From positions 558,001-622,000 of the forward strand of contig JAKFAO010000006.1 of assembly GCA_021527695.1 (NCBI GenBank): DNA of 64,000 nucleotides, written 5' to 3'. Of the stretch, positions 23,380-35,196 are shown piece by piece. Below the pieces are notes generated by a model. That model did not search any database. It was given only the letters and a program-made list of their open reading frames with translations, and was not told where the DNA came from. The DNA comes from Naematelia aurantialba. Its lineage: Eukaryota; Basidiomycota; Tremellomycetes; Tremellales; Naemateliaceae. The number at the start of each line of letters is the position of its first letter. Within the stretch, counting starts at the first letter, position 1. Both the position numbers and the translations under genes were made by a program.

Positions 23380-26263
23380 ATGGGGATGACATCCGAGAAA
23401 TCCCTGCTGCCAGAGTCCATCCAACCCGGAACGGCGGTGCCCAATAAGCCCGCTTCGCCGTGGCGGAAGCCGCTCTTCATCTCCATCTCGGCATTCTTGG
23501 TGATCCGTTTCGCGCTCCTGCCAATCTTCTTCCCGTGGCTACGAGTGGATTTGTTGGGCCACAGCGGCCACTGGCACAAATACCATTCCCACAAGTCCGG
23601 CTCGTCGTGCGAGCAGGGAGAAGCGTTGTACCCGAAATCCCTCGATGTGGCGGAACTCATCCCAGGCAAAGAGGCTCAGATCCGAGGATGGCTCAGCGAC
23701 GCCGTCAAGGTGCCGACAGAGATCTTCGATGTCATGGGTGAGATTGGCGAAGACCCGCGCTGGGATGTATTCTACCGATTTTCGGACTGTGAGTGTGACC
23801 CTCATCTGAAGCAGAGATGTTGAAGACGTCTGACATCCGTACTTTAGACTTGGAGAAGGCTTTCCCCTTGGTGTACGTCTAGCAGCTTGGAAAGCAGCCG
23901 ACAATACTGACAATGCTGGGGCAGCCACGAACACCTCACGCGGACTCGCGTCATGACCCATGCGCTCGTGTTCGAGTGGCAAGGCTCCGACCCGTCCCTC
24001 CAGCCGATCCTCTTGACGGGCCACCAAGGTTCGTCTCTCTTGACGGTTCAACCCTGGCCGCATCGTCTGACGTGTACCTAGACGTCGTGCCTGTGCTGAA
24101 TGCTACGCGTGGCTTGTGGACGCACGACCCGTTCGGTGGCGAATACGACCCCGAGACGGACATCATCTGGGGCCGAGGCAGTTCCGACGACAAGTCAGGC
24201 ACCATTGGCGTCCTGTACGTGCACATTTTTTCTTCCAACCCATCGGAGCGCGTTGCAGCTCTAGCTGACGAATATTCTAGGTCAGCAGTGGAGCTATTGC
24301 TCGAGTCGGGCAAGTTCCAGCCTGCCAGGACCGTGATCTTGGCGTTCGGGATCGATGAAGAGACGGGCGGAAAGGTCGTTCGTGTTTCGCCGTCTTACGG
24401 ACATATCCCAGAAGAACACGACCGCTGATGCTCTGTAGGGGGCTCTCAATCTCGGGATCTGGCTTGAGGAAAAGTACGGCAAGGATTCCATGGCCATCCT
24501 CGTCGATGAGGGGTCTGGCTTGGCCGAGTCTTGGGGACAGGTATGTCGCCACCCAACGCATCTTCGAGCCTTGCTTACACCGAGTAGCTATTTGCTACTC
24601 CTGCGGTCGGCGAGAAAGGTTACCTGGATGTCGAGGTGAAAGTCGAGACGCTTGGTGGACACAGCTCGGTACCTCGTGCGTTTGCGTCTCTGTCCCCTTT
24701 GCCATCTGTTCCGGTGCTGGTGGCAGTGCTGGCTTGTCCCACTTTTTCCTGGCTGACCGGACTAGCCCCTCACACGGGTATCGGACTGCTCGCGCTCGCC
24801 ATTGCGCAAATTGAGAACCACCCGCACGAGCCATACCTCAATCCCGACTCGCCCTTGGTAACCTTCATGTCGTGTGCTGCCGACTATGCAGCCGAGTTTC
24901 CACGGCAGCTCAAAAAGGCGGTTCACAAGGTCGAGGAGAGTCTGACTTACAAAGGCAAGGTGGACAAGAAGGCGCTCAAGGAGGTCGAGGACTGGTGGGT
25001 CTATGGCAGTATGGAGGACGGGTCATTGCCCAAGGGGATCGGCAGGGCGATGGTTTCCACTACCCAAGCTGTGGACATTATCAACGGTGGTGTCAAGGTC
25101 AACGCTCTGGTAGGTGTTTGATTCTTAACTTTGCACCGCTCCACGCTGTTTCCCGCCATTTTGAGACATTCTCTGTGGCACTGGTCAGAGCGACGTTCAA
25201 TACTCGGTGCACGGCTGACACCTGTGTAGCCGGAAGTGGTGACAGCCATTGTCAACCACCGGATCAGCCTCGCCTCGTCTGTTGCCGAGCTGCAGGAACA
25301 CCTGATCGATACCCTGTCCCCGATTGCCAAGCGTTACAACCTCTCATTCGTGGCCTTTGGCGAGGAAGTACAGCTCAAAGGCTGCCACAAGGCGTTGAAG
25401 GCCGCAAAAGCTGGCAAGCTCGTCCTCTCCGAGGCATTCCAGTCGTCGTGAGTCCGACTCCCGGCGTCCAACGTCAACTCAACTCGAATTCCCAACTTCT
25501 GCTCCCAAGCTTCTGACTCCTCCCAACGTCCACGTCCCACGTCCAACTTCCAACTTTCATTCCAACTGCCGACTCCACTTCCCAATTTCTCATGTCCGAG
25601 TGTCTGTGTCACCTACTGACCGTGCATCCACCAGGCTCGACCCCGCACCGGTCTCGCCTCACACGGTCAACTCGGCGGCGTGGAAGCTCCTGTCGGGAGC
25701 TGTCAAAGGCGTCTACGCTACTCGCCCCGAAGCAAAGGACGACGAGCTCGAAGCTGGCAAGGAGATCATCATGGCGCCGCTCATCTCCACCGGTGTACGT
25801 TGCTGTTGCCTTTGATATTCATTCTCCATCCCTGTGGTCTTCTCCGTCTGCGCTGTCTTCCATGTTCAGTTCTTCCATTCGCCGTCCACGGTTGTCAGGC
25901 CATGCCCAGCTCTGGCATGCACCGTTCAGCTGGGTCGTACAATGTCCATCTGTGTCGCCATCAAAGTATAACGGCTGATCCCGCAGAACACCGACACCAA
26001 ACGATACTGGAACCTCACGCGCAACATCTACCGCTTCGCCTACCTCGACTCCAAGGGAGCTAGCAACGTCCACACGGTCGACGAGCACATTGTGAGTCAT
26101 GCTGCACACTACACCCTGCAAACATCCACGGCCCACGCCGGTACCCTACATTTTGCGCGGGCGGAGCAAGCTGACCCGCACGTAGCGTGGCCAAGCGTTC
26201 ATTGAGCAGGTGCGCTGGTTCATGCACTTTATCGTGCTCGCCGATGAAAACCGCGAGCTCTGA
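23380..26263 (+). CDS. Vacuolar Gly-Xaa carboxypeptidase (carboxypeptidase S, M20)
   Basis: Zinc metallopeptidase of the M20 family. Cps1-type enzymes sit in the vacuolar membrane with the catalytic part in the lumen and release C-terminal residues from peptides. Twelve exons: 23380-23788, 23848-23872, 23925-24028, 24082-24214, 24281-24374, 24439-24540, 24588-24675, 24766-25109, 25230-25447, 25635-25794, 25987-26091 and 26186-26263, giving 619 aa. A single N-terminal membrane anchor (ISISAFLVIRFALLPIFF) follows a short cytosolic tail. Metal-site motifs are visible: LLTGHQDVVPV (His/Asp), GRGSSDDKSG, FGIDEETGG (catalytic Glu) and GGHSSVP in the dimerisation/lid region. The C-terminus has RYWNLTRNIYRF and VDEHIRGQAF, typical of the family. 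One 25-nt exon (23848-23872) is needed to keep the frame. Confidence 0.92.
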
Positions 26264-26501
26264 GCGGCGCACTGCACTACGCACCGCGCTACCGAGTCGC
26301 GTGAAGCAAGCTTGGTTGGAGAGAGCAGAAAAGTCAGTCTGTCAACAGACTATAAAGACGTAGAAGTTAGTCTGTTGATCGAGTAGAGAGCGTATGTGAC
26401 AAGTCGAAGTAAAATAGTGCGTTGAAGACGAATAAGAATGCAGTGAAATACAATAGATGCAGCAGGTCATGTTCTATAGATGTCGTAGGGACAACACGCG
26501 G

Positions 26502-26782
26502 CTAGTCGGGAAGGATAGTAGCCGTGACAATAGGTTCTGGCCTAAATCAAGATGAGCTCGCCTGACGGGGAGACACATTCGGATCAGCAAGCTCACCGGA
26601 GCGCAAAGACGACTTTTTTCCTGACGACACCAACGACTTGGTAATGCCTCGTCCGCTCTCTGCTCTGTCTCTCCTTTCGCTCTTTCCTTCGCTGTTCCAA
26701 CTTGGCGCGTTTCTTCCGCTCCTCTTCCAACGCGACTTGCAACGCAAGCTTCTCCTTCGCCTTTTCCAAGGCAATGTCTGCC

Positions 26783-26814
<32 letters not shown>

Positions 26815-27827
26815 GTCGTCGAGTCGGGCGGGACTGGAATACCCAAGCTCGGAGGAATATTCCTTCATACTGGAAGGAGGCAGGATAGGGCTCGAGCTGC
26901 CAGGCATGTCTGGCCAACGCCGTCCCCCTGGTGTCGAGGGAGGGGGAAATATATCGGGATTAGGAGCGAAGAGCGGTGCTTCGTCGACCTCTTCGTCTTC
27001 GTCGTCGTCCTCTCCCTCTGTTCGACGAGCCCCGAGACGCCCCGGACGTCTCTTCTCGTCTCTCCTCACATTCAGTGTCGCGCCTCCGCGCTTCCTCCCG
27101 TTCTGTCCATCCTGGTGGTTCCCGGCTAGCATGTCCGCCCGATCCCCTTGTTCGTCTTGTTCGTCTTGTTCGTCTTCTTCGTCCTCCTCGTGGGGATCGC
27201 CTTCGAGCGCCGCAAGCGCCGTACCAGCGGCACCTGTACCGGCACCGGCACCGGGAGTCGTATCGGAGATATCAGAGACGCCGACGGCGCGCCGAATCAC
27301 CGCGTATGGTCTGGGGAGGGGGGCGATCTTCCCGTGCAGGAGGTGGTGGGGCCCGAGATGGAGGGTCGGGCGGTCCTACTTGATTCAGTGTCTTATGCGC
27401 CGGGAGACAGCGAATTGTAGGCAGGGAGCGAGGTATACGATGGCGGTGTGCTGCAGCCGGGATACCGCATATAGTCTCTTAGAGAAGGAGAGGTATAGAA
27501 AGGAAAGGAAAGAAGGAGAGGAAGAAAGGAAGAGGAAGAAGAGGAGAAAGAAGGTAGAGAGAGAAGAGAGAGAGCAGAGAGAAGAGAGACAGGGGATGTG
27601 GAACAGGTCAAGAACCACCCGTCAGTCGAGGGACATACCGGCCTGTCGAGACCAATCACCCCAACTACACCTCCCGCCTTGTCGCCCTCGTACGACAACT
27701 CCCCCTGCAGCTCGAGAATCACCAGCTCGCCGCCCAGCCTGACCAGTGGACTGGTGGTCGAAGGGCCCGAGGGGCCCGCGATCGACGGCTCAAAGTGCTG
27801 CGGGTGGAGAGATAGGTGGATACGCAT
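26502..27827 (-). CDS. CTF8: Ctf8, subunit of the Ctf18-RFC clamp loader
   Basis: Ctf8 pairs with Dcc1 and Ctf18 in the alternative clamp loader for sister-chromatid cohesion and the replication checkpoint. Exons 27827-27639, 27375-26597 and 26541-26502 give 335 aa. An in-frame ATG at 27845 would add six residues. Exon 1 has LVILELQGELSY, and exon 2 starts with RPTLHLGPHHLLHGKIAPL, the Ctf8 signature. The family normally ends with a basic-hydrophobic motif plus RPxPI; here RKKVVFAL at the end of exon 2 joins RPEPIV in exon 3. I chose the 26542 acceptor for that reason; stopping at 26593 would lose it. Between signature and C-terminal motif is an insertion of about 200 residues, acidic (runs of Asp and Glu) and then helical/basic, making the protein far longer than typical Ctf8. 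Confidence 0.85.
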
Positions 27828-28144
27828 GGTGTTGGTTTGCCACACAGAGACGCCTATCGTCTAGGCTGCAGTCGTCGAGTCGACGTGAGATTGCAGGCAT
27901 ACGATGCCTGCTCGGCGCTCCAAAATCGCAGGCGCACGACGAACGCGAGGACGCGTCTGAGAAGTCAGTCTCCCACGGTGGTGTGCACACCCAATCTACG
28001 CTCGGATCACTCCACGTGGCTCCACGTGTTCTTTGTTAGGAGGGTACACCCCCAATGTGATCTACTTTTTTCTGATTTGCATAAACCCAAAGACCCGGTC
28101 ACCAAGGTCATCCAGCGCGCGACCTCGACGAGCAAACACGCGCA
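27828..28144. other. Divergent intergenic region
   Basis: About 320 bases between the Ctf8 start and the HAD phosphatase start, presumably a shared bidirectional promoter. No extra gene is seen. Confidence 0.5.
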
Positions 28145-29834
28145 ATGTCCGTGCTGCCCTATCCGCCTCTGCATGAAGAGGCGCAGTTTGTGGTCCTCTC
28201 CGACTGGGTGCGTGATTGACCCCTGTCGAGATCTCTGCCTCGCTGAGACTCGCTGACATCATGTAGGATGGAACGATCACCGACAGGGACAGTAACGACT
28301 GGGTCGTTGATAACCTTGGGTTTGGATACGAGAAACGGTGAGCCCAGCTCCTGCCTTATGCCCCACATTGCATGCCTTCATTGTATGCCCACCCCCCCAT
28401 CGACCTCGGGCGCCGTGTCATGCTGGATCCCTGCCACACGGCCTCCATCGACATCCGAGGTTGTGGTCTGAGCTGATACGCACAGGCGGGCACTGAACGT
28501 CGAGGTCCTGCAAGAGAAAATCACGTTCCGCGATTCGTTTTCAGAGATGCTGCAGTCCGTGCACCGCCCGTTTGAAGAGTGCAAAAAGCTCTTGCAGCAA
28601 AGTGAGTTGCACCCGTCATGACAGCGAGATGCTAGCGATGCTATAATGGCTGCATGCCGAACGTCTGAGGGAGGCTGACTGCACGGCGGCAGATATCAAG
28701 CTCGATCCTGGGTTCAAAGAGTTTTACAACTGGTGCAAGGCCAATGGCGTGCCTGTGATCATTGTCTCGAGGTGCGTGGGGGTCACCCTCTGTCGCTTTG
28801 TGACACCTGTCATTCTAATGGTGCGGGACTGACGAAGCCGATCACTACAGCGGAATGGAGCCAAACATCCGCGGCGTGCTGTCAACCCTGCTCTCGCCTG
28901 AAGAGGCGCAGGAAATCGAGATCATCGCCAACGACGTCAAATTCACCGATCCAGCAGGCACCGGCGAGACGTGGGAGATTGTCTATCGGCACCCCGAGTC
29001 TGGGTTTGGGCACGACAAGTCGAAGGCGATCTTGCCGTACCGCGATCTGCCGCGCAAGCCCACGTTGTTCTTCTGCGGCGACGGCGTGTCGGGTGGGTGT
29101 CTCGTCTTGGTCGTCTTGATCGTTTTGATCGTTTCGATCGTCTTGCTCGCTTGATCGCCTTGAAGTCTTGATCGTCTTTCTTGCCTTGATTTGGATCGCT
29201 CGAGTCCCAGTCTACGCCCCTACGCCCTGTTCCTCTTCTGACGGCCGTCTGCTCTAAACACCCCGTAGTACACCGCTCGCGTGCTAACTGCACCAGACAT
29301 GTCGGCGGCAAAACACGCCGACTGCCTGTTCACCAAGCTCATGGCGAATGGCGATTCGGACTTGATGGCGTATTGCAAGCGCGAGGGCATCCCCCACGTG
29401 CCATTTACCGACTTGTACGTCTCTGTGCAGTTACATTATCGAGCGCCTTAGCTCAGAGCTTCGCGCCTCTCCCAAACCATCCCATCTTATCCCATCTTAT
29501 CCCATCTTATCCCACCTGATCCCATCCCATCCTATCCCATCCTATCCCATCCTATCCCATCCTATCCCATCCTATCCCATCCTATCCCATCCTATCCCGT
29601 CCCGTCCTATCTTTTCCTCCTATCCGATCGTATTAGGATACGAACGATCCTATCCTGTCCTGTCCTATCGGATCGTCTCCTGATCCTATCGTGCCTACGG
29701 CGCCCGCTCAGTCTCCATCGAGTCTAGCCGTCCAAGTTACTAACCGCCCTCACAGCACCCAAGTCCTCGCCCGCGTCAGAGAGGTCGTAGCTGGGAAACC
29801 CGTCATCGAGGTCCTCAAAGAGGCCGGCAACTAG
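28145..29834 (+). CDS. HAD-family phosphatase (yeast YNL010W/Pyp1-like)
   Basis: Haloacid-dehalogenase phosphatase. The yeast relative YNL010W (Pyp1) is described as a polyol-phosphate phosphatase; the exact substrate here is inferred. Exons 28145-28207, 28267-28337, 28486-28601, 28693-28771, 28851-29092, 29297-29414 and 29756-29834 give 234 aa, the family's usual size. Motif I is VLSDWDGTIT (nucleophile Asp, split by intron 1), motif II VIIVSSGM and motif IV FFCGDGVSDMSAA. The N-terminus fits TDRDSNDWVVDNLGFG, and GFGHDKSKAI precedes motif IV. The protein ends in a regular helix-forming tail. Intron 6 (29415-29755) is expanded by a 10-bp tandem repeat. Confidence 0.88.
29480..29610 (+). repeat. 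10-bp tandem repeat (CCCATCCTAT) in intron
   Basis: About twelve copies of CCCATCCTAT and its close variant CCCATCTTAT, in intron 6 of the HAD phosphatase gene. Related TCCTATC words continue to about 29680. Confidence 0.92.
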
Positions 29835-30502
29835 CTGTGTCTGCGTCTGGTCTGGCGACTCGACCTGCCGAAGCCTGGGATGGCTGTCGTAGCCGTGTTG
29901 TCGCTTGACCTCGTAGCCCGATTTCGTAGCCTGACCTCATACGTGCTGCGGCAGCCAGTGTCGTAGCGTTGTGTTGGCCTGGACCGCAGCGTGCGTCATG
30001 CGTGTCATCGTGTCATCGCGTGGCGTAGTCTGGGGTCGTACCTCATGTCTGGATCATTCTCCTTCTCATTCTCACTCTCACTCTCATTATCATTGTAGTG
30101 TCTGCTGCGCATGCATAGATGATAGACCATTATCGATGTACGCATTGCCGCTCTCCGACCCGCACATCATACATACACTGCGAACCGACCGAGTCGAGCC
30201 GGCGGGGCCGTGGCGTAGTATTGTCTGCCGTCTGGTCATGCCGCTCCAACCAGACTCGGTGCCAGTACTGCTGGCATCGCTAGTATAACTCGACTTGCGC
30301 CTCGGCTGCGCCACTCTTACTTCCATGGCAATGGACAACTGTGATTCCCACTGTCGCTGTTGTGACTCTCCCCTGTCGCTGTTGTGATTCCCACTGTCGT
30401 TGTGACTCTCCACTGTCGTTCAGCCAGACGTCGTCTTTGATTTCCCATGTATCCCGCGTCGCCAGCGACCCGCCATGCATGCACATGTTGACGGAAACAC
30501 AC
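29835..30502. other. Convergent intergenic region
   Basis: About 670 bases between the 3' ends of the HAD phosphatase and Hel2 genes. Short CTCACT/CTCATT repeats lie at about 30060-30100, and direct repeats of CCCACTGTCGCTGTTGTGACT type at about 30345-30415. No gene is seen. Confidence 0.5.
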
Positions 30503-33500
30503 TCAAGGTCGCGCGCTGACGCTGAACAAGATTTGTTTGCCTTTTCCTTTCTTCTTCCCTCCCCCTCCCCCTCCTCCTGCCCCTCCTCCACTCACACCCG
30601 ACCCTGCTCCTCCTCCACTCACACCAGACCCTGCTCCTCCTCCCCCACCGCCCGCACCAGCTCCGTCCGCACCACCCCCCGCCTCCGCACCGAGGTCCAT
30701 CCTGTCCATACCAGCCACCACCCCGCCTCCCCAGCCATTCACCGGCGGCGGCGCCGCGCCCTGCCCCGTAATCCGCTTTATCGACTCGTCCCTCGGCGTA
30801 GGCTTGATCAGCGCCGCTCTCTCCGCTGCCGAACTAGGCTTGGACGATCCCGGCAGACTCGGGAACGCCGCCTGACTCAGCGGCTTGCTCTTACCCGCCT
30901 TTGCGGGCCCCCCCGCGCCAGGGTAATTGACCGACCGGATGACCGGGCCAGCCAGCGCTGGCGGGGCTCTGGACTTCGATCCCGCCCCGCCCGAGGCCCA
31001 TGGCGTCGAATGCGGACCCGAGCTCGAGGACGAAGCGTTGGTAACGCCCGAGCCTGCACCTGTGCCTGACACAGTGCCCGCACCGAGGGAAGGAAATGCC
31101 GCCGTCGAGGTTGTGGGTGGTCCGGAACCAGGGACGATCCTGCCGTTCAAGCCCGGGGCGGGACCCGTACGGGCCGGGCGGTTAACAGGCTGACTCGCAG
31201 CGGCCGCCTCGACTCGATCCCACACGGTCGAGCCACCATGACGCGTCGGCACTGTCGTGCGCTTTGCATTCAGGATTTTCCCACTCGTGATGCCTGCCCA
31301 ATTCGAGCCTTGCCCCGACGGGCCACCGAGTGACGGGAAATGGTCCTGCTGTTCCACCCTGAAACTGTTCAACGCTTCTAAGACGCTCCGTTGCTTGTCC
31401 GTTTCACCGTCACTCCCAAACAAATTTCCAATCTCACGTACAACGCTCGTGGTCGCTTCAACGTCCCGATCGAGCACGTGGAAGACCGTGTCGATCATGT
31501 CCTTTACGCCTGATTCGTTGTTCTTGAATTGCCGGATCGCTGAGCGGAACGACGACAGCTTGACCGGCGAGTCGGACACTAGCATTGATACTCGGGACAA
31601 TAGCGCAGAGTGACGTCTATGAATCACGATAAGCTCTCGATTCGGGTACTGGAGTGGAATGCTCACGCGGCCGTGGCATCATCCACATCTTCTCTTGGCG
31701 TTGCAAATCCACTCGCGGTGGGTGGATACTCATCCCGCAAGCCGCTACCATTCGCCTCGGCCTGCGCGCGATTCCCATCCGTCAAAGACGTATTGAAGGC
31801 CCTTCTGCGCCGGCTCTCCTCTTGCTTATCCTTCTGCACCTGTCTTCGATGCTGCGCCTCCTGCGCGGCCGTCATCAGTGGAGGCTGCGAGATTTGCTGT
31901 GACTGAGGTCCGCGGGAGAAGCCAGCCACTTGTGATCGGCCTTGCGATTGTTCGTTGCGCGCGCCATTCCGGCGCTCAGGATACGAAGGGTAGTCAAGAG
32001 TGATTTGACGCGCCTGCGCGCGATCACGCGATGACATTTGCTCCCCATGCTGGGCATGTAAGTGCAAGCTCCGCTGACGAGCTCAACCACCAACCTGTTC
32101 TACCATATGTGCCTTGAGATCCACTTCAGTTGGAAAGACGACAAACTTCTGCTCCAAACATGCGGGTTGTTTGCAGGGAAAGTGCTCCTGGTTAAAGTGC
32201 TGTTCGAGCTTTGCGTAATGCTGGAAGCTGTCAATTCCATCACGTCAGTGAAGAACCAGATGTGCGTTAACAGCGACGCACTACACATCTCGCTCGCCCA
32301 TTTGCCGGCAGACAAAGCACTCTTCGTGTGTCTTGCGCATGTGCTGGAAGAGCTCATCTGGACCGAAGAAGCCCAGATGGCAGAACTGCTCGCGTCAGCT
32401 GCGCCCTTGTAGACTGGTAGAGTGGCCCTGTAGGTCGAGCGTAGAAGGATTGGGCGTGGAGGACAGGACGTAGGACGACCAGCGGGAAGTAGAGGGCGTA
32501 ACACAAGTGGGGAGAAAGAGGAGTGGAGGAAGATCGAGCTCAGAACAGCGACCCACTTCGCAAACCGGATGAGGCGGTTCAAAAGTCTTGACAATCTCCT
32601 CCTCCTCCGCGCCTCTAGGTCTCGGCGGTCTCTGCCCTCTTGCAAGCCGGGACGGATCATGCAGCGCCAGCAGATGCGGGGGATATAGCACCTGCTCGTG
32701 GCTGAAGCGCGAGAGCTGGCTCCGGCAGAGACTGCACAGGACGCCGCCGTGGACGCGCAGCGTGTGTCGCTCGAGGCTAGGCCAGTCGACGCCCATGTGT
32801 GCGCAGTCTGGGGCAGGGCAGTTGAATCGGAGGATCAGGAGGCTCTGCTCCATCTGTGCGAGAAGTATCAGCTCACACGTTTGTCCGACACCCAACATCA
32901 ATATCCAACATCAACGTCCGACATCCCAGAGATGGAAAGGTGGATTCGATTCAGAGCTCATGAGGGGTCGGGATCCCGTTCAAGTTAGACTCGAAGGTCT
33001 GGTCAATGACGATAGGAATAGAAGTTCTGGCATCCAGCGTCCGCGTGCGTGTCCAGTGTGCGCGGGCCATGTCTGCAGACTCACCACATCCTCATCCTCG
33101 AAGACGACATTGAGCTTCTCATCGACATAAGGGAAAGCATTCAAGTCAAGTTTCCCAGGCAACGTCAGCCCCGCATCCCACCTCTGTTCTTTCGGGAGTT
33201 TGTCCGCATTCGCCACGGCCGCCGCGATGACTGCAGGTGGAGAGGGGGGGATATGGTGCTCTGTTGGGAAAGGCGTGGTCGGTGATCGCGAGAAGAGGAG
33301 GGATGGGAGTGGAGTTTTGCAGAATGTGCATTCGTTTTTCCTGAGGATATCAGCGGGCTCGAGGTGACGTGGGAGGAGGGCTGACTTGTAGAATGTCCGT
33401 AGTCGGATCGCACAGACGCTGAGCTGTCAGAATATCATTTGCTCTTTATCAGACAGACTAGGCGTGTATGTCTGCTCTTCTGACTGCTGTTCGGATCTCT

Positions 33501-34004
33501 AGAGCTCTGCTCTTCAGACCCCTCCCGACCTCATCACTTGGCCACAGCAGGGAGTTACCGGCTCGCCGAGCATGACGGCGATTTTCGCCACGGTGCAGCT
33601 AGGCAGCAAAGGACTCACTGGCAGGTCCGATGTCCGCAGACGCCGACACTCCAGAATGTGATTGGCTCGGCACAGATGAAACACTGCGAGGCGTCGTCCA
33701 CCTCGGTGCCCTCTTCGTCGTCCCCTCCCGCGGCGACCTCACCTCCCACCCCGCTGTCACGCACAGCGCTGTCACCTCGGCCAGACGAGCTCGACGCGGA
33801 AGTAGAGGCTGTAGGCGCTTTTTGACGAGAATCAGAAGGCGGGGGAGGGGTGATGCTCGGCACAGCAGATACGTTGGTCGTCGTTGTCGTGGTCTGCGTC
33901 GTCGTGGTCGGTGCTGCACTCGAGCTAGGTCGTGGTTTAGGTATAGGCTTGGAGTCTGGCGCAGCTCCAGTCAGAGAGGTATCAAAGCCGCGTCGGCGGG
34001 ACAT
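30503..34004 (-). CDS. HEL2: E3 ubiquitin ligase Hel2/ZNF598 type
   Basis: RING ligase that recognises collided ribosomes and ubiquitinates 40S proteins to start ribosome-associated quality control. Exons, leftward: 34004-33619, 33418-33386, 33340-33085, 32853-32557, 32385-32285, 32227-32095, 32049-31667 and 31616-30503, giving 900 aa. The RING is split over three exons: CFICAEPITFWSVGVCGHRTC, then HVCAIRLRTFY, then KKNECTFCKTPLPS; the acceptor at 33419 was chosen to give the CHxCAxRLR pattern. Next come FNCPAPDC and the C2H2 fingers LCSLCRS, CEFCHLGFFG, HEECFVCRQMGERDV and FPCKQPACLEQKFVVF. The C-terminal part has a helical domain (LVSDSPVKLSSFRSAIRQFK) and a disordered, Gly-rich tail ending KKKGKGKQ. 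Confidence 0.93.
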
Positions 34005-34458
34005 GTCGCGGATTTTGTGCGTCAGGAGAGAGGGGATGCAAGGTCGAGGAGAGGAGGAGCGTCGAGGGAGGAATGCAAGTACAGAATGAGGTTTAGAGAG
34101 AACGAGTTGCCCGGAACCGCTCAGATTCGAGTGGAGGTAGCGAACGGGGGTGCACCGTGGGAAAGTATCCACTGTATGGCGAGGCAGCGAGACTAGCATC
34201 AAGCAGGAGAGGTGTCCTGCGTCGAGAGCGCAAGTCTGCGTCAGTTGCAGACTGGCGCACGTAGTCGAGGAATGTAATAGTCGCATCTCGCCAGTCTGAA
34301 CTACTGAAAGCACTACTGAAAGCACTACAATACACAGAATCCGTGTCGTTGCTCGTTTCCTAGCTAATCCGCATCGCCGTCATCCCTCACCGAAGTCTAA
34401 CCTGTACATCGAGTCATATATCCCGTCTCGCCCATCGCCTCTGCCTACCGCGATGTAC
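34005..34458. other. Intergenic gap
   Basis: About 450 bases between two minus-strand genes (Hel2 start, FMN reductase end). No additional gene is seen. A near-perfect direct duplication of ACTACTGAAAGC occurs at about 34302-34326. Confidence 0.5.
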
Positions 34459-35196
34459 CTACGCCTTTGCCCCTGGTACTGAAGGTGCAGCAGCTGCTGG
34501 CGGTATCTTGGCCGCCGCCCCGGCCTTCAGCTGCCTCCTCCTTCCCGCCGCCTCGATGAGCTTCCCCAGCTCGGTCTGCAGCGCCGCCTCGTACGGCTCC
34601 AGCAGCGCATCTCCCTTGACGACCCTGCTGTCTCCCTGGATGTAGCCGTCTCTCGGCAACACCACCCCGACCACGCCGCACGAGACGCTTTCCGCCCTGA
34701 TGCCCCCCAACACCGACGCCATCGTTTCCGCGGCTTTCCCGCCGCCCCTCCCGCCATAGGTGATGACGGCGATGGGCAGGCCGACCCATTCGTGAAAGAT
34801 GTGGTCGATGGTGTTCTTCAGCTCACCAGGGATGGACCAGTTGTACTGCGGCGTCAAGATGACCAGGCCATCGAGGTTCTGAACGATTCGGCTGAATTCG
34901 CGAGTCCGCGCGGAAGGATAGGAATAGTCGACGGTGCCGTCGGGCAAGGTGGTGCCGACGAGCGCCTGGGGGACGATGTCGTCGACCAGTGGTCCGAGGG
35001 GAAGCGGCGCCGTCCGATGATCCAGGATCGGAACGAGGGGCACGGGAGCGACCGAGGTGGCCGAGTCGGCAGGCTGATGGCTGGCCGACGGGGCGTTGAG
35101 GAGCTGGGAGAGCCGGGCTTGTACCCATTCGGCAATGCCAGCGTTGTTAGAGTGGGGCCGCGACGAGCCTGTGAGGATGGCGATGCGGGCAGCCAT
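34459..35196 (-). CDS. NADPH-dependent FMN reductase (flavodoxin-like)
   Basis: Intronless, 245 aa. Flavodoxin-fold reductases of this family use NAD(P)H to reduce FMN, quinones or azo compounds in the cytosol. The start at 35196 gives the usual first strand and phosphate loop, RIAILTGSSRPHSNNAGIAE. The second signature LVILTPQYNWSIPGELKNTIDH holds the family's PxYN and K-N-x-x-D pattern, followed by GLPIAVITYGGRGGGKAAE. The C-terminal 30 residues are basic and Ala/Pro-rich and may be a disordered tail. The frame stays open upstream of 35196, but the added residues do not resemble the family. The physiological substrate is not known from sequence. Confidence 0.88.
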   Translation of the reverse strand: MAARIAILTGSSRPHSNNAGIAEWVQARLSQLLNAPSASHQPADSATSVAPVPLVPILDHRTAPLPLGPLVDDIVPQALVGTTLPDGTVDYSYPSARTREFSRIVQNLDGLVILTPQYNWSIPGELKNTIDHIFHEWVGLPIAVITYGGRGGGKAAETMASVLGGIRAESVSCGVVGVVLPRDGYIQGDSRVVKGDALLEPYEAALQTELGKLIEAAGRRRQLKAGAAAKIPPAAAAPSVPGAKA

